From Corbicula japonica (Eukaryota > Mollusca > Bivalvia > Venerida > Cyrenidae), in NCBI GenBank assembly GCA_038501625.1, contig JAZAYU010000009.1, positions 3,719,001-3,783,000 of the forward strand: 64,000 nt of DNA, read 5' to 3'. The notes under the pieces are model-generated. The model was given only the letters and a program-made list of their open reading frames with translations, searched no databases and had not been told where the DNA came from. Made by a program: the position numbers and the translations under genes. Positions 54,084 to 64,000 of the stretch are shown piece by piece (within the stretch, counting starts at the first letter, position 1; the number at the start of each line of letters is the position of its first letter).

Positions 54084-54580
54084 CAAAACTTAAATAGAAA
54101 AAGAAACGAGCGACATTTTTATACAAATGTCGTTGATGGATATCAAAGGCACTGTTTTCTCTTTTAGTTTCTCAAATGATTATGTTAGCAAACCTTTGTG
54201 CAGTTCTTCATGTCGTTTTACAGAATTCGGTAAGAATTTAACGTCCGACAATTCCACTTGGACAAGTTTCTTTAACGAACTATGTTATGGTTAAATCTGC
54301 CATTCAATGATTCAACGTATTATTTAATGTTATAGATCTTCATAAAGTACATTGAAAATAAATTCAAGTAACAAAAAAGAGAAAATGTTCAAGACTCGAA
54401 TTCTGCGCACAAAGTAAAATGTATTGTTAAAAGTAGTGTATACAGCAGTATAATTATATTAATGAATATTCGGAGCAAGCCAAGCGATTGTTCTATATTT
54501 CGCTTCATTCAAATGTTCACATAGAAATTATTTCATGTTTTGTGATACAAATCACGCGAAGAGCCCATTATCAGTAGCCC

Positions 54581-54677
54581 ACGGTTATAAAACTGAGCAT
54601 GGAAACCATGGTCGCCATTTCAGACAATCAGATGCTTGAGATTTGAGACTGGTTTTCATGCTCAGTTTTATAACCTT
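54581..54677. repeat. Family B fold-back with internal deletion
   Basis: GGTTATAAAACTGAGCATGG then AAACCATGGTCGCCATTTCA; right arm GAGACTGGTTTTCATGCTCA then GTTTTATAACCTT is intact, left arm shortened. Confidence 0.8.
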
Positions 54678-55269
54678 CAGGACAAGGTGTGTTGAAGGCA
54701 GTTCTGCCAATGCTGCAGTATTCTCAGATTTGAGTTATTTATTCTGAAGTGTTCTGGTTCGCGAATAAGGACTTGGTCCTTGACAATGATTTGTTATTGC
54801 AAGGAATTTACCAAGCTGAACGCCAACTCTTATTGAAATTCAAACAGGCAATATCATTAATGTGAATGGATCAATTAATAAAACTTAGTATACCTATTTA
54901 ATGAACCATATTGTGACAAGTACGTGATTATTTTCATGTTATTGTACTTCAGCACTACGCTTTGTGAATTTAGCACCACGCTTTGTGATTTTCCTCAGAA
55001 TGAAGAAAATGAATGGTAGGGTCAGGAGAAGTCAACTCAATATCAGTATTTTTGCACGATAGGATATCATATGATTATTTGATCAGTATGTCTTCCTAAA
55101 GCAACAGATGAAATCAAAATATTTTACTGTATTTAAGTTGTTATTGCAATGTAAGCAAGTTTCGTATTTTTACTGGTACTTCAATATTTCTTCCAGAAAT
55201 GAAATGACATAGGTACCAAATCATCCGTTTATCCAATAGATGAAAAGGGAACTTCGAAGACCCTCGACC

Positions 55270-55362
55270 ACGTCAAAATTTATGAAAATATTGCAGGCTC
55301 GGTTTGATGGAGCCTGTTCATGGGCAATAATGGAAATGCTTATAACTGCCCATGCCGCCTAG
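55270..55362 (+). repeat. Family D dispersed repeat
   Basis: AAAATATTGCAGGCTCGGTT, AGCCTGTTCATGGGCAATAA, and ACTGCCCATGCCGCCTAG. Confidence 0.75.
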
Positions 55363-56022
55363 AAAAAAAAGAAAAAAGGAAATGGGGCATAGAAGTACTA
55401 AGCGGCAAACTTTGATTAACGTTAAGTGAAAGTGTGAACTGAAAATGCAATATGCCACCGTTAACTAGAAATGCGTGACTGAACGAAATACATGAGTTTG
55501 AAATATATGAGCTTGAACTTCACATACCTAAGCGTTAACTCGAATTACGTTAGTATGAGCTAAAATACGTGAGCATGAAATGATATAAAATAATAGAAAA
55601 AAAAATGTAACTAGAAATATGTCAACAAAATATAAAGTTAAATAAAATGTTAATCTATATGCATTATTGTGTGCATTTACCACGGACGTGAAAGCCTGCC
55701 TGATAAACAGGTTTCGAGGTAGGACATTAAGAAAAAAGCATATTTAACACACAGTTGGATAAAAGTAATCATCAATCCAAAATATTTATTGGTTAGTTAG
55801 TGATCGAGAATTAATATCAGTCCACGGTATTAAGAAAATATAATGGTTGAAATTACTTTTGAGCCAATGACAATATAGTGTATTACAAATATTTCAAAAT
55901 TTAATTCTCAAAAAGTCGCGCGTCTAAAATGTGTTTATTATAGGTCGATTTCCTCCATAATAGCTGCACTGGGCCTGGCCGTTTAATTTTCATACAAGCC
56001 TCCAAATAAACTTATCCTATAC

Positions 56023-56024
<2 letters not shown>

Positions 56025-56068
<44 letters not shown>

Positions 56069-56931
56069 CTCTTTATTTTAAGAAGGTAACTCATTAAAAC
56101 AAAATCTATGACAACAAATACAAACAAATACAATATTTGCAAGTATAAAAAGTTAGTAAAATTAAGAAATTGCTTATTTTCAATGAGGCCTTCTAAAATG
56201 GATAAACGAAAAACATATACTACAACATATAAAACATCAATACTTAAAGACAACCACAATCATTCATAATACACTATATGAAAATCTCGATTTCGAATAT
56301 GCATCATGAAAACTATATATAAATACAAAAGTAATTACAAATTAAAGAGATTGTTTTTCAAACAAGTATGTTTTCAAATGTTTTTTGAATAAATATATAG
56401 AAGAGACAATCTTATCTCAAAAGGAATATCATTCCATACGATCATACCTGTATAGCTGAAACATTTTTAATTAAGTTAGTTCTTCCTTTAAAGTGTTCAA
56501 TATCAGTTCTTGAAGAAGATCGCAAGTTATACCGAAGGTTATTAGATACTTTTACGAGGTTAGTGATGTATTTTGGAACCAAATTATGTATAAATTTGTA
56601 CACCAATAGTGCAGTGTGATATTTACATCTTGATTCAAAAGAAAGCCATTTTAGGATATGAAAAAGATCGTTCGTAGTTGTGCGAACAGATTTTTTAAGA
56701 ATAATTCTTGCTTTGTTTTTTTTTTAATTTTGTAAATTCTGTTTTAGTCATGACGGTTACCCTTACCCCATACAATACAGCCATATTCAAAAGTAGATGC
56801 AATATATGCATTATAGAAGAGTTGTTTCATTTCCATTGTTAGAAAGAATGATATTCGTTTAAGTAAACATAGTTTTGATGCAGGATTCTTACAAGTTTGG
56901 TTTATATGTGTACTCCAGTTAAGACAGTTGT
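56025..56931 (-). pseudogene. Decayed LINE: RT C-terminal region, 3'UTR and (ATT)n tail
   Basis: Minus-strand frame from 56931: NCLNWSTHINQTCKNPASK, LFYNAYIASTFEYGCIVWGK, stop, VRTTTNDLFHILKWLSFE, TALLVYKFIHNLVPKYITNL, YNLRSSSRTDIEHFKGRTN, then a frameshift. The order W..HI...FYNA...EYG..VWG...LP/LVPKYI is typical of non-LTR reverse transcriptase C-terminal regions. The 3'UTR ends AAAATAAAGAGATTATT with an ATT microsatellite (56036-56068). Stops and frameshifts make it inactive. Its 5' part is cut at 56931 by satellite DNA. Confidence 0.85.
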
Positions 56932-57990
56932 AAAATCAATCAATTATCTATCAATTCAATCAATTCAACTCAACTCAATATTGACTTGTAATCCACAAGT
57001 CCAAGGCCGTAAGTACCAATTTGTACAAACGACAAAAAATGAAACCGTTGGTGATTCCAAACATTATTTATAAATTCAAATCAAATCATATCAAATTAAA
57101 TCAAGTCTAAGATCGTAAGTACCAATTGTACAGACGACAAAATAAAATAAACTAAAAGCAATCAATTATCTATCATTTCAATCAATTCAACTCGATCAAC
57201 TCAACTCAATATTGACTTGTAATCCACAAGTCCAAGGCCGTAAGTACCAATTTGTACAAACGACAAAAAATAAAACTGTTGGTGATTCCAAACAGAAATA
57301 AATAAATCAAATCAAATCAAATCACATCAAATTAAATCAAGTCTAAGATCGTAAGTACCAATTGTACAAACGACAAAATAAAATAAACTAAAAGCAATCA
57401 ATTATCTATCATTTCAATCAATTCAACTCAATCAACTCAACTCAATATTGACTTGTAATCCACAAGTCCAAGGCCGTAAGTACCAATTTGTACAAACGAC
57501 AAAAAATGAAACTGTTGGTGATTCCAAACAGAAATAAATAAATCAAATCAAATCATATCAAATTAAATCAAGTCTAAGATCGTAAGTACCAATTGTACAA
57601 ACGACAAAATAAAATAAACTAAAAGCAATCAATTATCTATCATTTCAATCAATTCAACTCAATCAACTCAACTCAATATTGACTTGTAATCCACAAGTCC
57701 AAGGCCGTAAGTACCAATTTGTACAAACGACAAAAAATATGAAACTGTTGGTGATTCCAAACAGAAATAAATAAATCAAATCAAATCATATCAAATTAAA
57801 TTAAACCAAATATAAAATCAATCAATAATGACTTGTAATCAACATGTCCGTCGTAAGTACCAAATTGTACAGACGACAAAAATAAATAAATAAATAAACT
57901 AATTTCAATCAATTATCAATCAATCAATTCAATCAATATTGACTTGCAATCCACAAGTCCAAGGCCGTAAGTACCGATTGTACGATTTCT
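56932..57990. repeat. Dimeric satellite array
   Basis: TTGACTTGTAATCCACAAGT recurs at 56981, 57212, 57448 and 57679 (spacing 231, 236, 231), then at 57828 and 57939 in shorter units. Each unit holds two related halves, one with GTCCAAGGCCGTAAGTACCA and one with GTCTAAGATCGTAAGTACCA, each followed by TTGTACA(A/G)ACGACAAAA. ACTTGTAATCCACAAGT is a small hairpin in every dimer. (TCAAA)n-like spacers separate the halves. Confidence 0.92.
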
Positions 57991-57994
57991 CTAT

Positions 57995-59930
57995 TACAAA
58001 CATATTTTAGTTGGGAAAAGCTTTCCTTCTACTCATAACATGCCAATGCAATTGGTACCTTTATCTTATATTTGACAGAATCTCGCTGTGCACCATATCT
58101 GCAGCCACTGCAGGTAGGACCAAGGTCCCTCAAAGTATACACAGCCAAAGTAGAAGTAACCTGCACTCTCATTAAAAACTGAAGGTCGCTGTTAGTCAAC
58201 CATTCGTGTTATAACATAACAAAACATCTTTATATCGATGAGAAACAGCCTACTCATTTCGATGTTGATATGTTTTGCTGTTTTTGTTGTTTTTATCTAC
58301 CTTAAAGTACACATAATGTATTCGAGGTTAATGGGTTGGGTTTTTTTTGTTGTTGTTGTTTTTAACCTACCTTAAAGTACACGTAATTTATTGTATCCTA
58401 TGAAATTCAAATCTCCCTTAACTTAGATTTATTCCAGACATAAGGCTCAGCAGGGAACTCCTCTAATAGGCAAAAACATTCATGTTGAACTATTGCCGTA
58501 TAAATGCCCTGTGAAATGGAATCATCCAAAAATTGACCAGTCTTTTTTCTTACAGTTATGATTGCAATAGCCAAGTCAAGAAATTAGGAAACGTTTTGAA
58601 AATTGAGCAACTTGAACTGAAGAAATGTTCACTGAGATGCACTTATCAATGAAATATAGGCCACCTAGCTGAATGCCTAATTAATCAATATCCCATAGGT
58701 GAATGGGATAACGCCTGAATATGTACCGCATAAACAAAATCTGAGTATTGAACCTTTGTTGATTCTGAGTAAATTAAAACATTTACCCTAGTCGAACCTA
58801 AGCTTACGACCACCTGTAAATAAAGACAACCTGTTGATAAAGACCACATATTATTTGTCCAATCAATAATAAATTTACCTGCAAACAAAAAACACACGCC
58901 CTCAACAACTTTTGTGTAATAAATATGAAAACGCCTGTGCCTTTTGGCGCTAGACCAACAGATGAGACTTTAAGGATTGTTTTTTTTTTTTTTTTTTTTT
59001 TGATTTTTTTTATATATATACATATTTATTTTTTTACAAACAGCCCTAACATATTTTCCTCCTCAACCTCCAGAGTTTTAACTAACAATAGATTCATGAC
59101 CTTTAACAGTTTTGAAATCTTACATTAAATTGGTGCACTTGACCTAGAGTATCCTGGAGGAAACCCGTTTTTAAAACCATTTTTTTTTTATTTATATTAT
59201 TATTTTTCAGAATTTTGTTTATTTAGGGTACTGATCAAAGTACCTTCTTAATGCATCGCCTTAACTTTGCGTTTAACCTGTTACAAAACCATAATATAAT
59301 TACCATCAGCTGCCGAAACATTTAATAAGCTAATATTTAAGTGAGAGAATCGCTTACAAAAATTTGGTGCGTGATTGTGGAAAAATTACGTCCCCTGATC
59401 CAGAGACGACTTGACTGGGTGCGACGCTTTGCAAAAAAAAATGGATGGATGAATGCATGAGCGTACATACACAGGATTTCAAAACAGAGCCATCTTTATT
59501 ATTAAAGTTATAACAATAAGATGGACATTCAGATTTTACAAGGCAGTAACAATAGACTACAATTTATCTATAAATGGCCGTTATTTGACCACGACATTGA
59601 AGGCGCATTAGCCATGCGCAGACGGAATTGAATATCACTGGTAACAACTCCCTAAATGATTGAATTTAGAAGAACCTCTTATAATTACATGTACATATAG
59701 CATAATTTGAGATTTCAGAGGCCCTACCGTGTGGTTTTTGTATGTAAATCAGCACATAATTTATAAATGCATATGTCCAGGTAGGGATGCCTTTATTTTC
59801 GATTTCCTTGACCTTTGAAAATTAACGTGTCGTTAGTAAGTTGAAAATGACTATCTGCGTCTTTTTATTTTATACTTTACATTTAAAAACAAGTGTTTGA
59901 TCTAAATTTACATAAATATCCGCTAGGTCA
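57995..59930. other. Intergenic, no gene recognised
   Basis: T runs at 58341-58350 and 58979-59001, otherwise AT-rich with no family resemblance. Confidence 0.6.
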
Positions 59931-59934
59931 GGAT

Positions 59935-60000
59935 GGATTCGAACCCCGGAAACCTGATTTTGAAAGCAAAAGCCTCAACCAGAACACTTTTGTCTCAAAG
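59935..60000 (-). repeat. tRNA-like SINE fragment
   Basis: Minus strand TTCTGGTTGAGGC (D-loop-like), CTTTTGCTTTCAAAATC (anticodon-arm-like) and GGGGTTCGAATCCA (B box). The stems are not tRNA-perfect. Confidence 0.45.
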
Positions 60001-60002
60001 AA

Positions 60003-60047
60003 TTTAATAATAATAATTATAATAATAATAATAATATAAATATAAAG
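60003..60047. repeat. (TAA)n microsatellite
   Basis: Imperfect TAA triplets directly after the 3' end of the orphan minus-strand frame, reminiscent of a retroelement tail. Confidence 0.85.
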
Positions 60048-60084
60048 GATCTTTCTCACCTAATATAAGGGACCCATTGGAACT

Positions 60085-60429
60085 TCATGTAGATTCTGAG
60101 TGGCCTCTGTCTGCAAGGGAGACCAGCACTTGCAGGACACCGAAGGCTAGCGACTGCAACTTCAAGTGTCGATGTAAAAATAACAGCTGTGCCCCAAGCA
60201 CGGTCAACTGAAAATGGCTGGCTGCGCCGAAATTCCAAAGCTTGGCGAGGATTGCATCAACGTTTTTTGTGCGACCGGCACTGCATAAATTAAAGAGAAA
60301 TTCGGCAGTGGCCCGTGTGGCTTTATTCCGATCAATAGTCCTTCCGATCCACTGCACAGCCGGTGTCGAGGTTCTAGGCGTGGAGCTCCCAACGCTTTGA
60401 CCGGCACTTGGACATCGTTTGTGATCCAC
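60085..60429 (-). CDS. Orphan ORF, function unknown
   Basis: About 114 residues to a TGA; upstream the frame stays open to a TAG near 60485. It has no ATG near its beginning: the first codon at 60429 is GTG, so it may be an internal exon or a retroelement piece. The region is clearly GC-richer than its flanks. Visible: WIGRTIDRNKATRATAEFLF, NLCSAGRTKNVDAILAKLWN and a hydrophobic helix-like LQSLAFGVLQVLVSLADRG. No signal peptide or domain recognised. A CACTTTTAG acceptor-like site precedes it (to about 60482), and an ATTAG|GTGAGA donor-like site near 60055 lies in another open frame (60056-60238). A TAA microsatellite follows at once. It could be a real exon, or part of an uncharacterised LINE/SINE. 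Confidence 0.3.
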   Translation of the reverse strand: MDHKRCPSAGQSVGSSTPRTSTPAVQWIGRTIDRNKATRATAEFLFNLCSAGRTKNVDAILAKLWNFGAASHFQLTVLGAQLLFLHRHLKLQSLAFGVLQVLVSLADRGHSEST

Positions 60430-60612
60430 CCGTAATTCATTGGGTTTTTCTGTCGATCGCAGCTTTTTTTTCCACCAAAACTGCTAAAAGTGTCAGTATT
60501 CTTTCATTTCCTTACTCATTTCCTCGCATTCTTGAAAAATTTCGCAGATGTAACCGGATATATTTTAGTCAGTAAATTTTGACTGCAATTTTCGTTCCTA
60601 GCTTACATGTGC

Positions 60613-60638
60613 TGATGACGTCAAAGAATACGTCATCA
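60613..60638. promoter_or_regulatory. Palindromic CRE pair
   Basis: TGATGACGTCA and TACGTCATCA form an inverted pair (TGATGACGT / ACGTCATCA) around AAAGAA. TGACGTCA is the full CREB/ATF site. It lies about 180 bp upstream of the minus-strand orphan frame, a plausible promoter position. Confidence 0.35.
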
Positions 60639-60759
60639 AAAGATAACTCAAAAATGTATTACTAAATCATTCATCATGATTTACGTCCCTTTCTTAAAGC
60701 ATCAATATTAATTTATTCCTTCTATAAATGGCATTATCGTCTATAGCCGATAATGCTTA

Positions 60760-61140
60760 ATAAATTTGTACACCAATAGTGCAGTGTGATATTTACATCT
60801 TGATTCAAAAGAAAGCCATTTTAGGATATGAAAAAGATCGTTCGTAGTTGTGCGAACAGATTTTTTAAGAATAATTCTTGCTTTGTTTTTTTTTTAATTT
60901 TGTAAATTCTGTTTTAGTCATGACGGTTACCCTTACCCCATACAATACAGCCATATTCAAAAGTAGATGCAATATATGCATTATAGAAGAGTTGTTTCAT
61001 TTCCATTGTTAGAAAGAATGATATTCGTTTAAGTAAACATAGTTTTGATGCAGGATTCTTACAAGTTTGGTTTATATGTGTACTCCAGTTAAGACAGTTG
61101 TCAATTGCCTAGTAATTTTTGTGATTTTACATTTTAAAGC
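60760..61140 (-). pseudogene. Second LINE RT fragment sharing an identical 342-bp block
   Basis: 60760-61101 is identical to 56590-56931. Beyond 61101 it continues upstream into the element (minus strand KSQKLLG, one frameshift, IDNCLNW), matching the LG..IDN.L.W reverse-transcriptase pattern, so it is the more 5' piece of the same LINE. It lacks the 3' end present in the first copy. Boundaries past 61140 are unclear. Confidence 0.8.
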
Positions 61141-61194
61141 AATTTATTTCCAACAGTTAATTTGAGTTCATGGTTATTATTGATCCTTTGCTTC

Positions 61195-61280
61195 GAATCA
61201 ATGATCATACAAGTTGCCCTCATTAGTCTTTGATCATAGCATTGCCAAGGAAGAACTTGTTGCACCCTAAAGAATATAAT
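61195..61280 (+). repeat. Local direct repeat, unit 1
   Basis: TTAGTCTTTGATCATAGCAT then TGCCAAGGAAGAACTTGTTG then CACCCTAAAGAA; unit 2 is at 61940. Confidence 0.8.
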
Positions 61281-61939
61281 ACGTTGTTACTTTAGTTAAT
61301 GCTTATTTGTTAATATCAACTAAATAATACGGAAGGACTTCGGAGTTATAATCAAATGAAGAAGGGCATGATCTTCGTCAGTTGCCTCAAATGGGCAATT
61401 TGCAGATAAAACACCAAAACCATGTCCTGTCATAAAATACAATAGGTATAATAGTTTTAGTCAAAGCATGGAATATTCAGAATTTGTCGTTATATCATTA
61501 AGCTATGACAACTTTTTATTTAGTTGAAATTAGTATTGTGATTATTAGCGTTGGCGAGGTGTACATGACAGTATTCTCGCCATTTTAGATATGGCAATTA
61601 CTTTTATGCATAAGCTTCACAGCTGACAAATGCAAGGTTGGTATGGATATGCTCTTAAATACTAGCACTATTGTAATTATGCAGTGAGGGCAATAACTTA
61701 TACCTTTCATATGTAGCTAAGAAACCACTTCTGTGCACAGTGACGCACGAAAAAACATTAATTAAATGCAAAATATATCCTATACAATCGATCAGGGATA
61801 CTTCGCACCATAGGCAAGAGAAAACTGTCTCACAAATTCTCAATATTTTTCGTGTAAAAGGCGGACGGGTAATCGATCAAAATTTTGATTAATGGAGCCG
61901 TTCAATAGTTTTGTTTAATTTCAGCGGCTAATCAACAGA

Positions 61940-62012
61940 TTAGGTCGTAAAGATTGTTGCGCTCATCAGTCTTTGGTCGTAGCATTGCCAGGAAGAACTT
62001 GTGGCACCCTAA
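61940..62012 (+). repeat. Local direct repeat, unit 2
   Basis: TCAGTCTTTGGTCGTAGCAT then TGCCAGGAAGAACTTGTGGC then ACCCTAAAGAA, about 745 bp after unit 1. Confidence 0.8.
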
Positions 62013-62049
62013 AGAAACACATTGCCATGCATAGATTGACAATGTTATG

Positions 62050-63655
62050 TTGTTTTATTGTGGATAGCAATTAGTGACGTAGTTCTAAATGAAATAAACA
62101 TTCGTATATCTTCGCATAAAAGTCCTGGGAAGGCAAATGGATGCACATCAACGCTATAGTACTGTGTATACTGAATTTTTATATGTGGACTGAACTGTAA
62201 TGTTTAATTTATTATATTGTGAGAAATGACTAAAGTTTTCAGAACATACAACATAAGGTGTTTCATAAGTTATTATTCAAGTTTTATAAATTTAGTAATA
62301 CAATTTTAGAGAAAATGTCTGGTGGGAGTATGTAAAATAAGGTTTAAATTCAAAAGAGTGATATGCTCGGTCAATCGGAAATTTTGATTTCTAAGATGTA
62401 ACATTTATTTCATAATTTATCTCTGACCGTTAATACATGCATCCCTAATCGAAAATGAAAGGCTAGAGAAAGGGCATTACAAATTTCTCTAATTGACAGA
62501 AAAACGGACAACAGGGTACGACAACAGAAATGCACAATCACGTCTACTCCGAGAGGTAAAATATATTTTGTCTTTATTTTAATATTAATTTAATGACTAT
62601 AAACATGATAAAATGGCATTTATTATTTAGTTGTTTCAGGTAAATCAAAGGTAAACGGGCATTGTTATACAAGTCTAAAAGTTCTACAAGTTTATTCACG
62701 AATCTTCAATAAAACACGAATCTCTGTTGGTTTACTGTCTTGAGGAAAGCTTTATTATGTAATAAAACATTTTACTTTTCGCTGTAAATATAGTAATTTT
62801 ATTAAGTTATGTCAGAATTCTAAAATTTCAATTTATGTTAAAATTATGAACATAATTATGTCATTTAAAGTATCCTTAGAATTAACAAAACGAAAATCAA
62901 ATTGAGTTTGTTTAACCTAAGCATTATCCATTTCAACAATTTGGAAATCACAAACAGACCCAGCAAGTGACATGAACGCATATACCCTTGATGTTATGTA
63001 TGAAATTAACTTGCACAATAACATTGCTACAAGCATGCATCGACAGCATTACATCAAGCAGAACTAACGCGAAAAACAAACCAACATGCATATGCTTGCA
63101 TGTTCGCACATTTTTAATCATTGGTAAGTGGTAGTTCAATTGATGTGTCGTCTGTGCACAGGGTATTGAACTTCTAGAAGTAAAAGAATGCGGATAACTG
63201 TCGCAGCACACTTCTTTCAACGCTTTATACCTGCTTAGAAAATTATGTATTTTCTAATTTTCTTAAAATGAAATGGAGCGAGCGAGCATTTGGATAGCAT
63301 GTCAAAAAGATTGTTTTAAAATGAATCATAATTACATATATATTTTATTTATATTATTTCTCCAATAAAAAGAAATCTAGCATGGGTAATGTTTTCAAAA
63401 ACGATATATGTATATCATAGATGTTCTCAAATCAGCTTTCTAAATTATATATTTAATGTTTGAGGAATCAAAATGTAACACTCCTATTTTACGCCTGGTG
63501 AGATCTTCTTTCAAACTCCATAAGATAGAATACAGATGTTGTTGAATTGATAACGAACAAAAAAGCAATTAACCTGCCCAAACTACTTTTTTCGATTGCC
63601 TTTCTTTAATAATGAAAATGCAAATGAATTGTAAGCATATTGCATTTTTTAAAGT
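62050..63655. other. Intergenic, nothing recognised
   Basis: AT-rich; a 90-codon minus-strand frame at 62948-63220 has no motif or splice context. Confidence 0.6.
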
Positions 63656-63664
63656 AAACAGAAG

Positions 63665-64000
63665 AGACCGTCGAAGACGGGTGATGCTCCCAGAATTGGT
63701 ACAAAAACGGTTACAGTAGATAACTATTGAGGTGAATTTTGAAAATGATGCAGCGCTATAAAATCAGACATAATCAAACCTGCGCGCGACATGCCGTCTC
63801 CTTATGGTGATTTTTTGATTTCTGTGAAATAATTTAAACATACAACTTCAAATAACAAAGTTATGAGCCGGACAAGATGTTGCTTCAAGTTCATGCTGTG
63901 GCCTTGACCTTTAAATTAGCGAACTGAAGGTTGCGCGAGACAGGTCGTCTCAATATGGTGATCATTTCTGTGAAATAATTTTAAAATCCAACTTCAAAGT
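63665..64000. repeat. Tandem repeat running off the right edge
   Basis: GCGCGACATGCCGTCTCCTT then ATGGTGAT...TCTGTGAAATAATTTAAAC (63782) recurs as GCGCGAGACAGGTCGTCTCA then ATATGGTGATC...TTCTGTGAAATAATTTTAAA (about 63932), unit about 150 bp. Each unit ends ATCCAACTTCAAA(G/T). GGCCTTGACCTTTAAA lies between. Confidence 0.75.

Overview
This window looks like animal nuclear DNA, most likely from a mollusc and probably a bivalve (inferred). It is AT-rich, it has one intron-containing gene with metazoan GT-AG introns, and the rest is filled with small non-autonomous transposons, fold-back repeats, decayed LINEs, tRNA-like SINE heads and satellites. Nothing prokaryotic, viral or CRISPR-like was seen.

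Region 1 (1-12.7 kb, + strand): the only well-supported protein gene encodes the 3' part of a heterotrimeric G-protein alpha subunit. Seven coding exons (1099-1191, 2376-2536, 3597-3725, 8387-8516, 8937-9008, 10077-10164, 12450-12640) join in one frame to about 287 residues. They carry switch I, switch II (DVGGQRSE), the NKVD guanine motif, the TAT/DT loop and a natural stop. The N-terminus and P-loop lie left of the window. The C-terminal tail (SASIL) matches none of the Gi, Gs, Gq or G12 tails, so this is a divergent class, possibly the Gv type. Introns and flanks are packed with about 15 copies of a palindromic ~242-bp MITE (family A here). Several copies sit within about 20-40 bp of exon borders.

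Region 2 (12.7-18.9 kb): downstream flank with a 34-bp minisatellite, the last family A copies, copies of a 136-bp perfect-symmetry fold-back (family B), and a near-perfect ~160-bp inverted repeat at 15.8 kb.

Region 3 (19-56 kb): no convincing gene. It holds scattered diverged repeat families (B; C at 24.3, 40 and 48.5-49.1 kb; D at 27, 37.8, 45 and 55 kb), LINE remnants (28.2 and 35.8 kb), tRNA-like SINE fragments (27.6, 43.2 and 49.4 kb), and a Tigger/pogo-like TIR element at 51.3-52.2 kb. Two weak promoter-like spots and one possible small first exon are noted with low confidence.

Region 4 (56-64 kb, mostly - strand): a decayed LINE ending in an (ATT)n tail, a dimeric satellite of about 231-236 bp, a GC-richer orphan ORF (60.1-60.4 kb) with a palindromic CRE pair upstream, a second LINE piece sharing an identical 342-bp segment with the first, and a tandem repeat running off the right edge.

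All assignments come from reading the sequence. No alignment or database search was run, and repeat boundaries are approximate unless terminal inverted repeats or target duplications are stated.
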